Positions 51,539 to 64,000 are shown, counted from the stretch's first letter. The stretch: DNA of 64,000 bases from Adiantum capillus-veneris (GCA_014529385.2 CM043952.1:157651057-157715056); one strand, 5' to 3'. Translations and numbers: made by a program. The notes: generated by a model not told the origin, from the sequence alone.

Positions 51539-52876
51539 CACTAGAATGGTAACCTAACAGAACATAAAAGTGTCCTTTCAGGGTTTTGGGAAAAATTTCC
51601 AAAACCATTGTAGATCCACTCATTTTGAAAAATCATTTCATGAGCTTATAGTTCAATAACTACTATATATGGAAAAAATGAGAAACTTGTAATTTTTCTC
51701 ATCCCTTGGTCACTACAAGCCTCCAAAGTTGAAGGACCAGTGCATTTTGCCCAAAACAGCAATTTCTTACGGTTGATTGCATATAAGTAAGAGTGGGGAT
51801 TTTTGTAGGACATGAGATAAAATGCCCCGTTAACTTCAATGGGTTGGTGATCAAAACATATGGTTGCTTTTACCTCACAAATTTTTTTTTGGGCAAAAAA
51901 AAAAGGTACAAAAAAGTTGCATTTTTGCAATTCTGCGGACCTATCATCAAAGTTTCTATAGTCACGCTCAATACAGATACTATATACATGTTTTCTTAGT
52001 TCCCTTTGGGCCTTTGGATTCAAAAGGAGCCATGGATCATGTCAAAAGGATAATGGATCTCTTACAATTGGAACCTTGGGGGCAATGATAAAGTGCTAAA
52101 TACAGCAAACATGAAAAAACTGGGTTTAGCATTATGACCTCTAGAAACCCATAGAAACTACTCAATATCTAGCCAAGTTTGTAGTCTATGATTAGATATG
52201 GTTACTACCTACAAAATACACACAATTGGTCTAAGAAAGTAGCAATATTGAGAAAGTTATATTTGCTACTCTAAAATGTATCGTATTCTTCAGCTATCAA
52301 AAAACTCAACCATCATCATATACTATGCTATATAGCATATTAGGTCCCCCAAAACTCAAGGAAGATTAGATTTATGTTATACATTACACTTACACAATCA
52401 AAATTGAATTTGGATATCAAGAAAGCCACCAAAAAAATCATAAAAGTGCTAATTTTGGCTAAAAAACAGGATTATGCAATTCTTGTAAATTGGTCATAAC
52501 TTTAAATTTTAACGCTTAGCTCTCCCTACAAGCATCAAAACATGTTGAGAACTATGAAGGCCTAACCTCTAGTCATCTAAACCTCACAAACATGAAGTTT
52601 AGAGTGGTATAGTTGCCAAAAATTGAAAAAAAGCCAAAATCAGGACCCCTTTTTTCACACAGCTTAGGTTCAAAAATGTTGTGCAAGAGTAAGGTAAATG
52701 GTGATATCGATACTCCAAAAACAATGCTAAGTTTTTTCAGCTCATAAGGCAACTTTGTGGATATATAGCACCTAGAAATTCATTTTCATACTCTTCAAAT
52801 AATTCAAGCAAAATGGTCACTTAAGAGGACACAAAAGTGTCGAAGGACATAATAGTGTCCTGTTACCATTCTAGTG
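51539..52876. mobile_element. TTAA-flanked inverted-repeat DNA element, copy 2
   Basis: Same ends as copy 1 (CACTAGAATGGTAAC and its complement), TTAA at 51535-51538 and 52877-52880, length 1338 bp, same orientation, and very high similarity throughout. Short open frames (51646-52023 minus, 51793-51999 plus) match no family I know and are not evidently conserved between copies. Confidence 0.82.
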
Positions 52877-52885
52877 TTAAGGCTT

Positions 52886-52887
<2 letters not shown>

Positions 52888-52957
<70 letters not shown>
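52888..52957. repeat. (GA)n microsatellite
   Basis: About 35 GA units just right of the TTAA element. Confidence 0.95.
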
Positions 52958-52959
<2 letters not shown>

Positions 52960-53072
52960 TTCTTACTCTACACATGAGCTTCTGTGAGTATGTGTGTGGA
53001 TAATTCATTTGAAAAATCAGTCCCCCTCTCTCTCTTGGTCGACCCCTCTTGCTAATTGCTCTTGCTAGCACC

Positions 53073-53412
53073 TCATTGGACCTTCCCATGCTTAGTCAAT
53101 AGGATTTCAGAAGCATAAGTGATAGCCTTCTGACATGTGTCCCCCTTTCCCCTTTTGTGAGAGCTTTAGGTAATTAATAAATGCAATTAAACTCTAATTG
53201 GACCCCTTTGTCTCCTGGCCAATAGGAATCAGGCAAGCCATTGGGCTGTTGAATGCTCATTGGACCCCTTGGGAGACTGTCCAATAGTCTTCTAGAGAGC
53301 TTAATTCCTATTGGTTCTTTTATTAAGTGTTTTTAAATTAATTAAACTAGATTTACTCTAGCCTAATTCTCATTGGTCCACCTTCAAGGCCATCCAATAG
53401 GATTTGAGTACA
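53073..53412. repeat. four imperfect ATTGG...CCAAT repeats
   Basis: CATTGGACC or ATTGGACCC followed some 15-25 bases later by (C)CAATAGGA-like words at about 53073-53107, 53196-53230, 53260-53293 and 53370-53408. Each is an imperfect inverted repeat. Confidence 0.6.
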
Positions 53413-53461
53413 CCTTGTGGGCATCTGGCCTAGGGAGCTAACACGTGTCCCTCTTTCCCCT

Positions 53462-53465
<4 letters not shown>

Positions 53466-53507
<42 letters not shown>
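53466..53507. repeat. (GT)n microsatellite
   Basis: About 20 GT units. Confidence 0.95.
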
Positions 53508-53508
<1 letters not shown>

Positions 53509-54020
53509 CTCTCTCATCCCCTACTTATTTGGCTCGCCCCCTCCTATGTAGGAGTTTGTGAAGACTTTTTGGGACACACACAAAGCATCCAATTTCCTAA
53601 GCCTTTAACCATTGGACACAACCTTTGAATTTTGGAACCTTAGCATTTTGGAAGTCTTAATGGGCTGAACCCTAAGATCTTTGGAGCCCATTGTTTCACA
53701 TAGCTCTTTTGCAGATGGCCCCTCTTTTGGATCCCTATTTTCCCTCCTTTGGATCCCTACTGTGGGTGGCCGGTCTGCCAGCTTAACCAATATTATAGCT
53801 TTTTCTCCCCTGGCACTTCCCCATATTGAATGATTAGTTTAACATGAGAAAATCATTTAGGAGAATTAGATATTAGTTATTATGACAAGGGCTATGGTGG
53901 CAAACTATGATGTCCAATGTGCGGGCTTTTTGTAAAACTTGTGATAGTTGTCAGAGGATGGGAAGACCAACAGTAGTAGACATGACACCTCTAACACCCA
54001 TCCAGCCATTAGGTATTTTT

Positions 54021-54246
54021 ATGAAATGGGGATTAGACTTTATAAGTCCATTCAAGAAGGGGAATTGTAGGAAGAACAAGTACATTGTGATGGAAACATA
54101 CTATGTTAGTAAATGGGTGGAGGCTAAAGCATTATGAAATGGGGATTAAACTTTATGAGTCCATTCAAGAAGGGGAACTCTAGGAAGAACAGGTACATTG
54201 TGATGGCAACATACTATGTCAGTAAATGGGTGGAGGTTAAAGCATT
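54021..54246 (+). repeat. 113-bp tandem duplication in integrase
   Basis: ATGAAATGGGGATTA at 54021 and 54134. 113 is not a multiple of three, so the second unit is out of frame. Confidence 0.9.
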
Positions 54247-54705
54247 ACCTAACAACATTGCCAATTGAACAACATGGTTCTTGTATGAGCTTGTGATTTA
54301 CAAATTTGGCAATCCATTTGAGATTGTTTCAGATCAGTGCACTCATTTCATCAATGAGAAAATTTAGATACTGATTGAAATCTTATCAATCAAGCATCAA
54401 AAATCAACACTGTATTATCCCATATGCAATGGGAAAGCTAAAAGGAGTAATAAGATAATCAAGACTATACTAACAAAAATTGTTGAGAAAGAGCCTCACC
54501 ATTGGGACAAGAAACTTCATATTGCATTGTGGGCATACAGAAATGGTAATAAGCTGACTACTAGTATGACACTATTCAAACAGTTTATGGAACATAAGTA
54601 GTTGTGCCTATAGAATTTGCAATTCCCAGTCTCAAATTGGCTATCAAACATTGTATGGATTTCAATAAAAATTTAAAGCACAGACTAGATGAATTGCTTA
54701 AACTT

Positions 54706-54855
54706 AATGAAATCAAACAAAGGGCTATGTCCGAGTAGGAGATACTCCAACAAAGGAAGAAGCATTGGCATCATAAACTCAATGAAATCAAACAAAGGGC
54801 TATGTCCGAGTAGGAGATACTTCAACAAAGGAAGAAGCATTGGCATCATAAAAAA
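54706..54855 (+). repeat. 75-bp tandem duplication in integrase
   Basis: AATGAAATCAAACAAAGGGC at 54706 and 54781. 25 codons, in frame, both with the same TAG. Confidence 0.92.
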
Positions 54856-55060
54856 ATCAAGGTTTGAGATATCAAAAAAGGGGATTTGGTTTTGTGCTAT
54901 CAGTTGAAGCTAGGCCCAAAGAAACCTAATATGAAAGTTGCATGGTTAGGACCATATGAAAAGCTTTTCTCCAATGGCATAGTAAGGCTTAAGAATTTAT
55001 CAGGATTATTGTTTCCAGGGGTCTACAATGGAGCCAAAATCAAGTTATATTATGCCTGAT

Positions 55061-55320
55061 CAAATGAACCCCCATCACCAACAACTCAGAACATCAATAA
55101 TTTAGAACTAGATGGCAAGCCTTTAAATCTGTTGAGTATGGAATCAAAAGTGTTGGAAGAGGAGAGTAAGTAGCTAGTAGATATGTTGGGGATGATTCCA
55201 CTTCATAATCAGATTAGTGGGGAATGGAAAGAGTTTGGAATGTGTAACAGTCATTGGCAACACATTAATGATCAAATTATTGATCAAATTATTCGTTCCT
55301 CAATCTCTTGATTGTCTACA
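55061..55320. other. unassigned sequence after gypsy pol
   Basis: No motif recognised. This is where a 3' LTR would be expected, but no partner exists in the window. Confidence 0.4.
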
Positions 55321-55470
55321 TGTAGCCAATTTGGACGACCTCCTTTTCTTTTGGCCAGTGACTCAACTGATGTAGCCAATTTGGACGACCTCATTTTCTT
55401 TTGGCCAGTGACTCAACTGATGTAGCCAATTTGGATGACCTCATTTTCTTTTGGCCAGCGACTCAACTTC
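55321..55470. repeat. 50-bp repeat, three tandem copies
   Basis: TGTAGCCAATTTGGACGACC starts at 55321, 55371 and (one change) 55421; the exact period is 50 bp. Confidence 0.95.
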
Positions 55471-55479
55471 CTTTTCAAT

Positions 55480-57170
55480 TTGAATACTAGCTGCATAATC
55501 ATTGAGTGGATCTCATAGCTCAGCAAGTCTAGGCTCCATTTTTTCCCTTTCAATAGCTTGGTCTGGATTATCTATATTAGTCTGGTCGTTCCCTACATTT
55601 GACTTGAAGTCTTGCTTCTCGTGGTTTGATTGGTTGGGTGTTTGCCCATCAAGTTGAATTGTCCTCTCACCAAGATTTGATTTTGTAAACTCTTTAGGGT
55701 ATTGCCATCGTCATCTTTTAGCTTGCTCTATGTCCATCAAAACAACATTTAAATCAATCTTTGAAATTGGAAAAATATTCATGGATGTGAGCATACGCTC
55801 GATCTCCTTTGTGTCGTACTTCTTGCAGAGTCCTTGTCGCCTCATTTCCTTTTTCCAAATTCTTGTATTATCAATTTTTATCTGAATTCTTCTACTAGGC
55901 CCTTGAATAGTCAATGTCTAACTTGCGTATGGCTCCAAAATTCTCGAGCCAAGGGTTTTCCTGCATTCCATATGCTCCTTGTACATCCATCCCTAAAGAA
56001 TTTGGTTTTGAATTTCTCATTTCCACCCTAATTTGCATGTTCTCATTCAGGCTAGTAGCTTTTGATCAACCATTCTAATTCTAAAAGAAGCTGGCTTGAG
56101 ATCTTGAATACCAAGTTTTTGTCTTAGATGTTCTCCCACAATGTTCACTCCTAAGCCACCATCCAGTATCACTCTTGAAAACAATTCCAATCGATTTCTA
56201 ATCTTGTAATCCACTTGAATAACGGGAGTCTCATCATCTCTTATGAGACTGATAAGTCTAGCACCCCACCATCCAGTATCACTCTTGAAAATGGCTTTAA
56301 TGATTTATAATCTTGTAATCCACTTGAATAACGGGAAATTCATCCTCTCTTATGACTAATAAATCTATTGCTATGGATTTTTTTGTTGTTTTCCTCTTCT
56401 TCCTTATGAATTTTGTAGCTTCTTGTAATGTTATTCTCATATCATCCAATTCAACTGTGAGCCTTTGGATTTGCTCACACACTTTAACAGATATTTCATC
56501 CTGCTTGTTACCAGAACTATTGTCTAGTGTGGAATTGGAAGACCTCTCTTCCAATTGACTATCCTCGCAACACCACTTGGCTGGCCTCTTGCATTTGGTG
56601 GCTAATTAACCCTTTGGTAGAGATTAGGATTTCCGTCCAACTCACACATTTAGGATGCATTGGCCCTCCTTGTTGGAGTTCTCTAGGACAACAACAACAT
56701 GGTATGGTTTGGTAAGTATTGTAAATGGGTTGAAAAATCATGTCTATGCATAGCCCCCCAACTTGGTTCTACCATACCTATGATAACAATGCAATTCAAA
56801 GCACTATGTTCTGCAAGAGGAGCACCTTGAATGGTTTTCTCAAGGGCTTTTGATTTTTAGGTTTGTTGCTTATTGTTTCTCTTGAATAGAAGATTTTGTA
56901 AGAGTTACACACATTCATTAATAGTCAGCTATTCAAATGGCGATTGTGGTTTCTTCAACTCAATTATTTGATAGACTAGCTATTGCTTTGATTGTTGAAT
57001 ACCCAATTGTTGAAGCTCTAGAACCCACTTATAAGATGATTTGAATGGTGTCCTAGCTTTTGGCTTAGTCTTTGGCTTCCAAACCCATTTAGTTGCAAGT
57101 GGTTGCACTCTCTACTTCTCCTTGTAGTAGATGGTGGTACATGAGTCTTGTATGTGACTTGGTTGCTGGG
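55480..57170 (-). pseudogene. antisense gypsy gag-protease remnant
   Basis: On the minus strand VILDGGLGVNIVGEHLRQK (about 56110-56180) is an aspartic-protease active-site segment (D-G-G) of a retroelement, preceded by a charged, partly coiled-coil gag-like stretch EQIQRLTVELDDMRITLQE (56400-56470). Frame breaks throughout. A 110-bp tandem duplication lies at 56156-56375. Which gypsy lineage it belongs to is unclear. Confidence 0.6.
56156..56375. repeat. 110-bp tandem duplication in protease region
   Basis: CCACCATCCAGTATCACTC at 56156 and 56266 begins two adjacent units, the second with internal changes. Confidence 0.85.
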
Positions 57171-57348
57171 TATATGCATGAATAGGAGGACTTACTACAT
57201 GTCTCCCAGACACCACTAGGAAGGTTGTAGCTACCACCCAAATTCAAAGTTGGAATAATTTTGAAGACTGTTACAACCTTTTTCCTCTCTCAAAGACTTC
57301 AATAATTAATAGAATCTCAAAATTTTGAATACTATTACGACCTTTTTC

Positions 57349-57352
<4 letters not shown>
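57171..57352. other. unassigned spacer
   Basis: Nothing recognised. Confidence 0.4.
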
Positions 57353-59100
<1,748 letters not shown>

Positions 59101-59330
59101 ACACTTTATACTACCAAATTTGGTACTTTACAATACCAGATTTTTCACATTTGCAAGGTCATCTATGTGATAAAGAGAAGTTTAGAATTTTTGTGTTGAG
59201 TTTTACATTATTGAACTGTCTCCAAAATAAAGACATATATGAAGCATGCTTAGGTGTTTTATTTGATAGAATGACGGCATGCATAATGTGCTTCACGTTT
59301 TCACGTTGCAAGATTTTTTTTTTTGGAGGA

Positions 59331-60230
59331 ATACCCTCTTCTAACCATGTTTTGCTATACAACCAAAGAGCTTCATGAGGAGTATGGTTTGAGCATGGAG
59401 GGTGTGCTTTCAAAGGATCTTACAAAAGAATACCTCCCTGATGAGAAGTGGATGAATATTTTCAAGCAACACCACGATAAGAATGTGAAGATTTACTTAA
59501 ATTACGAGCAACCAAGTCTGGTTGACAATTGCAGGTTCTTGTTCCACAAGGTATACCAAGCCCCTCCATCTTGTGTGGAAATCACCTCAAAGTTTGCGTG
59601 TTGCTTTACTTTTGAGAAATGCCATGTGGCAAAAAAGGACCCTACATGCCATAAGGTCTCATGGGCAAATTTCGGACAGAGTGTACTCAATATGTGTGCC
59701 AGTCATCCGGGAGGGTTGGAGCGGAAGGTCAATGCATAGTGAGTGGCAAACGGTGCCTCCCATGGAGGCCACCCGTCATATATTAAAAGCCCCACCTAAT
59801 GCAAAGTGGTAGTAATCTCTATACAAAGTTAGACCCCCCGACAACGTCACCTGTGGACGCTTGACTATGTTACAAATCTGGAAAGTATTGTTGAGAGAGT
59901 GCCTCAAACATGTGCAGGTACATCCGATAGGCTGAAAGAGTTGAGAGAAGCTTTGAAGCAAAACAAGGAAACTTTGTTGAGAGAAGAGGGTTCCAATGTT
60001 GTTGCAAAGCAAATAAAAGATGACATAGAGCACTATGAAGTGCAGCTTGCAAAACTAAAGCAGAAAAACCCTTGCAATGATGAGGACATCAAAGAGGTGG
60101 AGGCTGATTTTGGAGTAAGTCAGTGCATGCTTTGTCGACTTGGAAACTGTGAGGACATGAAGAAGCTTGAGAATGAGGTTGATGTGCAACAAGTTATTCT
60201 TGACATCCATCCTTTGAGAAATCCATTTTG
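59331..60230 (+). pseudogene. unrecognised coding remnant (Cys/His part and coiled coil)
   Basis: Two segments share one frame. The first (59331-59739) reads PLLTMFCYTTKELHEEYG and has Cys/His-bearing words FACCFTFEKCHVAKKDPTC. The second (59899-60230) has a strong heptad-like charged coil, LKELREALKQNKETLL to EHYEVQLAKLKQK, then CMLCRLGNCED and an end with FWYFWQ. Stops between 59737 and 59860 separate them; an alternative frame is open across that gap, so a frameshift or an intron is possible. No family recognised. It lies upstream of a T/G-rich stretch and a possible 3' LTR, so it may be an extra open frame of a retroelement. Function unknown. Confidence 0.4.
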
Positions 60231-61137
60231 GTATTTTTGGCAGCTTTTGGTAGTGTTAATACCTTTTATTTGCTGCATTGGTAGTTCTAAAATACATTGT
60301 GTGGTTTTGTTGTACATCATTTACTTAGTACTGGTAGATTTTGGCACATCTAGCATATCTAAATTTCTTTTGTATTTGTGAAAGCTTTTGCTATTTTTTT
60401 AGTATCTGTAAATCCTGCTTTGGTAGTTCTATCAGCGATTGGCCCTCTTGCTTTTGTATGGTAGTTGCATATTTTAGATAGATTTGTATCTTCAAACAGA
60501 TTTTTTGAATTTTGTCTAGTAGTTTTTTTCATAATGGTATTTTTTGGGTCTTTTTGGCTCTACTTTCTTGTTTTAATATCTTCTATCATGTTGTTTTTAG
60601 ACGTTTGGTAGTCTGGTATTTTTTTTGTTTCTGTAGTCTTGGTAGTTTTGAAAGTTTTGGAAGCAGTGGTAGTTTTGGTAGTTTTGCTTGTTTTGCTAGG
60701 ACCTCTAAACCCTTACTGAAAGCTTTTGGTAGTTTATGGAATGGACCTAACAAGGTTGTTTTGGTATTTTTTGTTATGTTTGGGTAGTTTATTTTTGTCT
60801 TGGGTGTATTTATAATGCTTTTGGTACTATTCTGGTTTCCCCTTTGGTGGTTTATGGTTGTTTTCTATAAATGGGGTTTTGGTGGTATTGATAGTTTTAG
60901 GTAGTTATGGTACCTTCTTACAATACTCTTTTGGTGGGTGTTAGGTTTTTTGGTTTCTCTTCTTATGTTTTTGCTAATTTGTAGCTCATGGTTTTGATTT
61001 GGTTCTATTTTTGGTAATTCATGGTTGTCTTCTATCATTTATGACTTGGTAGTTTTTGGTACTACTCGTTGGTAGTATGATGCCTTTAAAACACATGAAA
61101 TCTTTGTAGAACCCCAAGTTTGGCTAAAGGGGGCCTT
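60231..61137 (+). repeat. T/G-rich region with many TGGTAGTT words
   Basis: The plus strand is strongly T- and G-rich, with TTTTGGTAGTT-like words recurring throughout and few C. It ends in CTAAAGGGGGCCTT, resembling a polypurine tract. Confidence 0.6.
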
Positions 61138-61490
61138 TGTTAGGGTAAGCACAAATTGTGGCACCATGTGGGAAAGCCTTCTAGTCACCTAAGTAAAGGA
61201 TAATTGATAACATGGTCCAATAGCAAGAGGATGCAACCCATCTAGCCAATGATTGTAAAGCACCAAGCCTATATAGAGGCTAATTTATAATCAAACAATT
61301 ACACTTTGAGTCCTATCATTGTGTCTATACTCTCTCTCTCTATGCTCTTGGCTTTGGCATAGCCTAACCCTAATCACCATCTCTCTAACCCTAACCCTAA
61401 CACCATTGTTGAGCTAAGGCTTCACCCTCCATAGACTAATGCTAATCATTGGTGATTAGAGAGTTTTCTTCCACAACCACAAACCCATTA
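61138..61490 (+). repeat. possible unpaired 3' LTR
   Basis: TGTTAGGGTAAGCAC directly follows a purine tract; a TATA-like CCTATATAGAGG lies at 61268-61279. There is no second copy in the window, and the right end is arbitrary. A short AACCCTAACCCTAAC word is at 61387-61401. Confidence 0.35.
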
Positions 61491-61499
61491 GATACATGT

Positions 61500-62870
61500 A
61501 TCACCATTCCTAGTGAGCAAAATACTCTCTAAGACAATTACACCGCTTACTTTGATTACATGCTAGAATACAATGGCTAGTAATCATATTCTTTCTGCCA
61601 TTTCCTTGCAACTTCCATGCTCACATCATCAATCGATTGCAACAACGGTGAGTAGATGGAGAATTGGAGGTGATCTTTGGCATAAAGCCAATACATGAAC
61701 CAAGATCACACTTTTAGTGGGATATTCTTGAATCTTAGTGGGATTATGATCTTCCATTGTCTTCACTATGCATGTTGTGCCTTTAGGGTTCCACAACAGC
61801 TTGTACTTTGTGTCATCCACTACAATTGCCTTCTTAGACTGGTTCCTTGAGCACTTTGATGTTTTTGTGTGGACATGTTGTATGAAGAGGAAAGCATAAA
61901 AGCTGTTGAAAAGTTGCTTCCAAAGCACTTTCCCAGGTTCAAGGCAGTGTTTTCACAGTAAAATTGCACAAGAGACAATATATTCTCAGTTCAAGGTGGA
62001 AATCTTGTATTTTACAAAAAGCTATGTGACTTCTAGGAGACAAGTTACTGGTACACTCTCGTGCCCACAATTGTAGTGGATGACTCAAAGTTACTGGTAC
62101 CCCCTTTTAAACCCAGCAAATCCCATGCTTCCATTTTCACAATTGAGAATTGATCCCAGTAGGAAGGCACATCTTTATTGTGCTTGTCGATATCTATTGA
62201 AGTCAGTAAGACACCATTAATGTCAAGGATTATCGCTGGCTTTGACTAACAAACAATCCATTCTTTGGATCCTCCCATGGTCAATACACTGTCCCGTCGT
62301 AGCGCTTCACATGTTCACTAGCCAAGATGCATCACCACCTGCATCTGACACCACAAATAGTGTATGCTTTGGATCCTCCCATGGTCAACACATTGTCCCA
62401 TCCTAGTGATTCATATATTCACTGGCCCTAGATGCATCACCACCTGCATCACCGCTTTCCCAACCTAGTGATTCATATATCCATTGGCCCTAGATGCATC
62501 ACCACCTGCATCACCGCTTGCCCAACCTAGTGATTCATATATCCATTGGCCCTAGATGTATCACCCCCAACAATAGTTCTAGATGCATCACCCCCAGAGG
62601 CATCACCACCTGCAACACTATCTGCAACACTCCCAAATGCATCACCAATTGCATCACACCTAGAGGGATCACCACATGCACAACCTACATCACCCTCACT
62701 CCCAGATCCATCACCATTTGGTTTATAAAAAGTATCCACATATGAATCATCACTGTCCTCATTTTCTTTAGACTTTCCAACAACAAAAGCTTTGATTTTC
62801 TTTAATATGCTTGGGCTAACCACTTTTAGCCCATAACCCAACTCATTGAGTGCTTATGCAATGAATACAA
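61500..62870 (-). other. unrecognised minus-strand coding-like sequence
   Basis: Minus-strand frames at 61629-61928 (with YKLLWNPKGTTCIVKTMEDH) and 62527-62841 (acidic, Asp/Ser/Gly-rich with GGDASGGDAS) look like a protein remnant. The first faintly resembles the N-terminal domain of Mutator-like transposases, but I cannot confirm it. The acidic frame overlaps a 62-bp tandem repeat. Confidence 0.3.
62404..62589. repeat. 62-bp repeat, three tandem copies
   Basis: TAGTGATTCATATAT starts at 62404, 62466 and 62528. A looser upstream pair (TTTGGATCCTCCCATGG at 62264 and 62368, spacing 104) shares the GATGCATCACCACCTGCATC word. Confidence 0.88.
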
Positions 62871-62929
62871 TCCTACAAGCTTCCAGTAATCCCAACTGAG
62901 ACCAAATCCTTTGTCCTTATCCTCTTGCT

Positions 62930-64000
62930 CCTCAAAGTGCTAGCACTTGGAAATTTTTCCTCAACCCTAAATGAAGTACCTACATTGGGAGGGTCTTGCA
63001 CTGCAAACTTTACAACCACGTCTATTATTTGATGTAGATCCTCAATGAGGCTTCTGGTAGGTTCTAAGCATAAAAAATGACAATAAGATGAAAGACAACA
63101 ATAGACATGACATAAAAAAATTCAATTTTAATTGATTTATTACAAAGAAAATGGAGAGTTGTTACAAAGCCAAGCTTAAGGAGAAATGCCAAAAATGGGG
63201 ATAGGCCGCAAAGCAAAAATACAGAGACTAATTTTGGAGTCTTTTTTTGACTTTGGTTACAGTAGAACCTTTTCTTTCAACATCTATGGAACTATTTTCA
63301 TTTTCATGTTTCTCCGCCAAGTCCTTTGATGTCTTTGTTGGCCCCTCTACATCCTTTGTAGGCTTTTTAGCAGCCTCATATGCAGGGAAGAAGCAACACT
63401 AAGTAGAATTGAACTTGACATAGTATTATCTGCTTTAAGGATAAAATAGAACCAAAATTACGACCCACCATTTTTCTCTTTCTTTCCCTTTGTCTCATTT
63501 GTATGGCCTGCAAGATGGGAGGACTAGTGTCTATGGCTTCAGCAACATTTGTCTTCTCGAGTGAAGGGTCATATTTGGAGACCATCCTTGTCTAACACAC
63601 CTTCCTTCTCAACATGTATGTGCACCTCTAGAAATTTCTCTTCACAATTACCATAGTATTGTACTATATCATTTACTACCACATCGATTATGTGATCTAG
63701 ATTGTCATCAGGCTAGTGGTAGCATCCAAGCATAAAAAAAAAATAAAGAGATAAAAATCAATGGTATTCAGGACATAAAAAAACTTGAATTTTGGTTTTC
63801 AGAATACATAAGAAATGGTAAACTGTTACACAGACAAAAAGGGTCATGGGCTAACTGAAAACGTCCAAAAATGGGTTATGTCTATGGAAGTAGCACCTTT
63901 GCTTCCAGCGTCCCTGGAAATATTTTCTGTTGCTTCTTTGTCTACATGGTCCTTTGATGTCTCTCTTGGACCTTATCCATCCTTTGTAGGCTTTTTGGTA
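62930..64000 (-). repeat. diverged ~630-660-bp tandem repeat, coding-like on the minus strand
   Basis: CCTTTGATGTCT (63323, 63951), CATCCTTTGTAGGCTTTTT (63350, 63979) and a TCTAAGCATAAAA-like word (63063, 63726) recur in order. On the minus strand both units encode a similar pair of segments: LHQIIDVVVKFAVQ versus LDHIIDVVVNDIVQ, and KKPTKDVEGPTKTSKD versus KKPTKDG-GPRETSKD, separated by AT-rich intron-like DNA. This suggests duplicated exons of an unidentified charged protein. It runs off the window. Confidence 0.5.

Larger units (their letters stand above)
51021..53880. other. insertion splitting a gypsy integrase
   Basis: The integrase runs up to about 51020 and resumes at about 53880. 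Between them are unassigned DNA (51021-51534), the TTAA element copy 2 (51539-52876), a GA tract (52888-52957), ATTGG/CCAAT repeats (53073-53412) and a GT tract (53466-53507). I found no matching LTRs or inverted ends for the whole insert, so its identity is unknown. Confidence 0.55.
53881..55060 (+). pseudogene. gypsy integrase, C-terminal continuation
   Basis: The zinc region [20 protein letters not shown] (53910-53970), [13 protein letters not shown] (catalytic Asp in LDFI), SDQCTHFIN (second Asp), then the region around the Glu as SNKIIKTILTKIVEKEPHHWD and ALWAYRNGN. A C-terminal KKGDLVLCYQLKLGPKKPN segment ends near 55058. Contains two tandem duplications (54021-54246, 54706-54855) and several stops. 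Confidence 0.82.

Noticed and set aside
55321..55470. CRISPR-like array (three 50-bp repeats)
   Set aside because: The copies are directly adjacent with no unique spacers, in a plant-type sequence; it is an ordinary tandem duplication.
61387..61401. Telomere-like AACCCTAACCCTAAC
   Set aside because: Only about two and a half units, of six rather than the usual plant seven bases, inside a possible LTR; too short to mean a telomeric site.
61629..61928. Mutator-like transposase N-terminal domain
   Set aside because: Only a faint resemblance around PKGTTCIVKTMEDH; no catalytic domain is visible, so no function is assigned.

Overview
The window looks like nuclear DNA from a land plant with a large, repeat-rich genome. 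The evidence is plant-type CACTA, LINE, chromovirus and Tat/Athila-like transposon proteins, GT-AG introns inside a transposase, several retroelement primer-binding sites close to the initiator-tRNA-Met type, and long CT/CA/GA/TA microsatellites. I cannot name the species. I found no convincing intact host gene. Almost everything I can identify is a mobile element, usually broken, and often one element sits inside another.

Layout, 0-23 kb: a spliced CACTA transposase pseudogene (1-3727) with its 3' subterminal repeats (to about 4280). Then come CT-bearing tandem repeats (4264-4835) and a duplicated CT/CA microsatellite block split by a short non-coding LTR element (5717-8842). That element carries a 1.35-kb inverted-terminal-repeat element flanked by TTAA (6549-7894). 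A 5'-truncated LINE lies at 9590-11480. A field of diverged tandem repeats follows (11636-15360), then a Helitron-like segment (15364-16526) and a second, minus-strand LINE with a 14-bp target duplication (16601-21192).

Layout, 23-35 kb: a second CACTA copy on the minus strand, cut in two (about 22950-23533 and 32462-34470) by a chromovirus-like Ty3/gypsy element (23534-32461). An antisense gypsy pol fragment (23700-26557) lies in the leader of that element.

Layout, 35-55 kb: a decayed Tat/Athila-like gypsy element (35800-48790) is interrupted by a short-LTR chromovirus (40342-46322) with a perfect AGTAT target duplication. Each of these two elements carries one copy of a 288-bp MITE with a 4-bp target duplication (44220-44507 and 46991-47278). 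A further gypsy pol (48957-55060) is interrupted by a 454-bp inverted-repeat element and by a 2.9-kb insert that holds the second copy of the TTAA element (51539-52876).

Layout, 55-64 kb: an antisense gag-protease remnant, a 226-bp CA tract, an unrecognised coding remnant (59331-60230) followed by T/G-rich DNA and a possible unpaired 3' LTR (61138), and minus-strand repetitive coding-like sequence to the window end.

The strongest novelty candidates are the two non-autonomous DNA elements (288-bp MITE with 4-bp duplications; 1.34-kb TTAA-flanked element with GGACA/TGTCC hairpins). Also notable are about ten short, precise tandem duplications scattered through dead transposons, and an array of roughly 490-bp repeats in which the embedded microsatellite changes motif from unit to unit.
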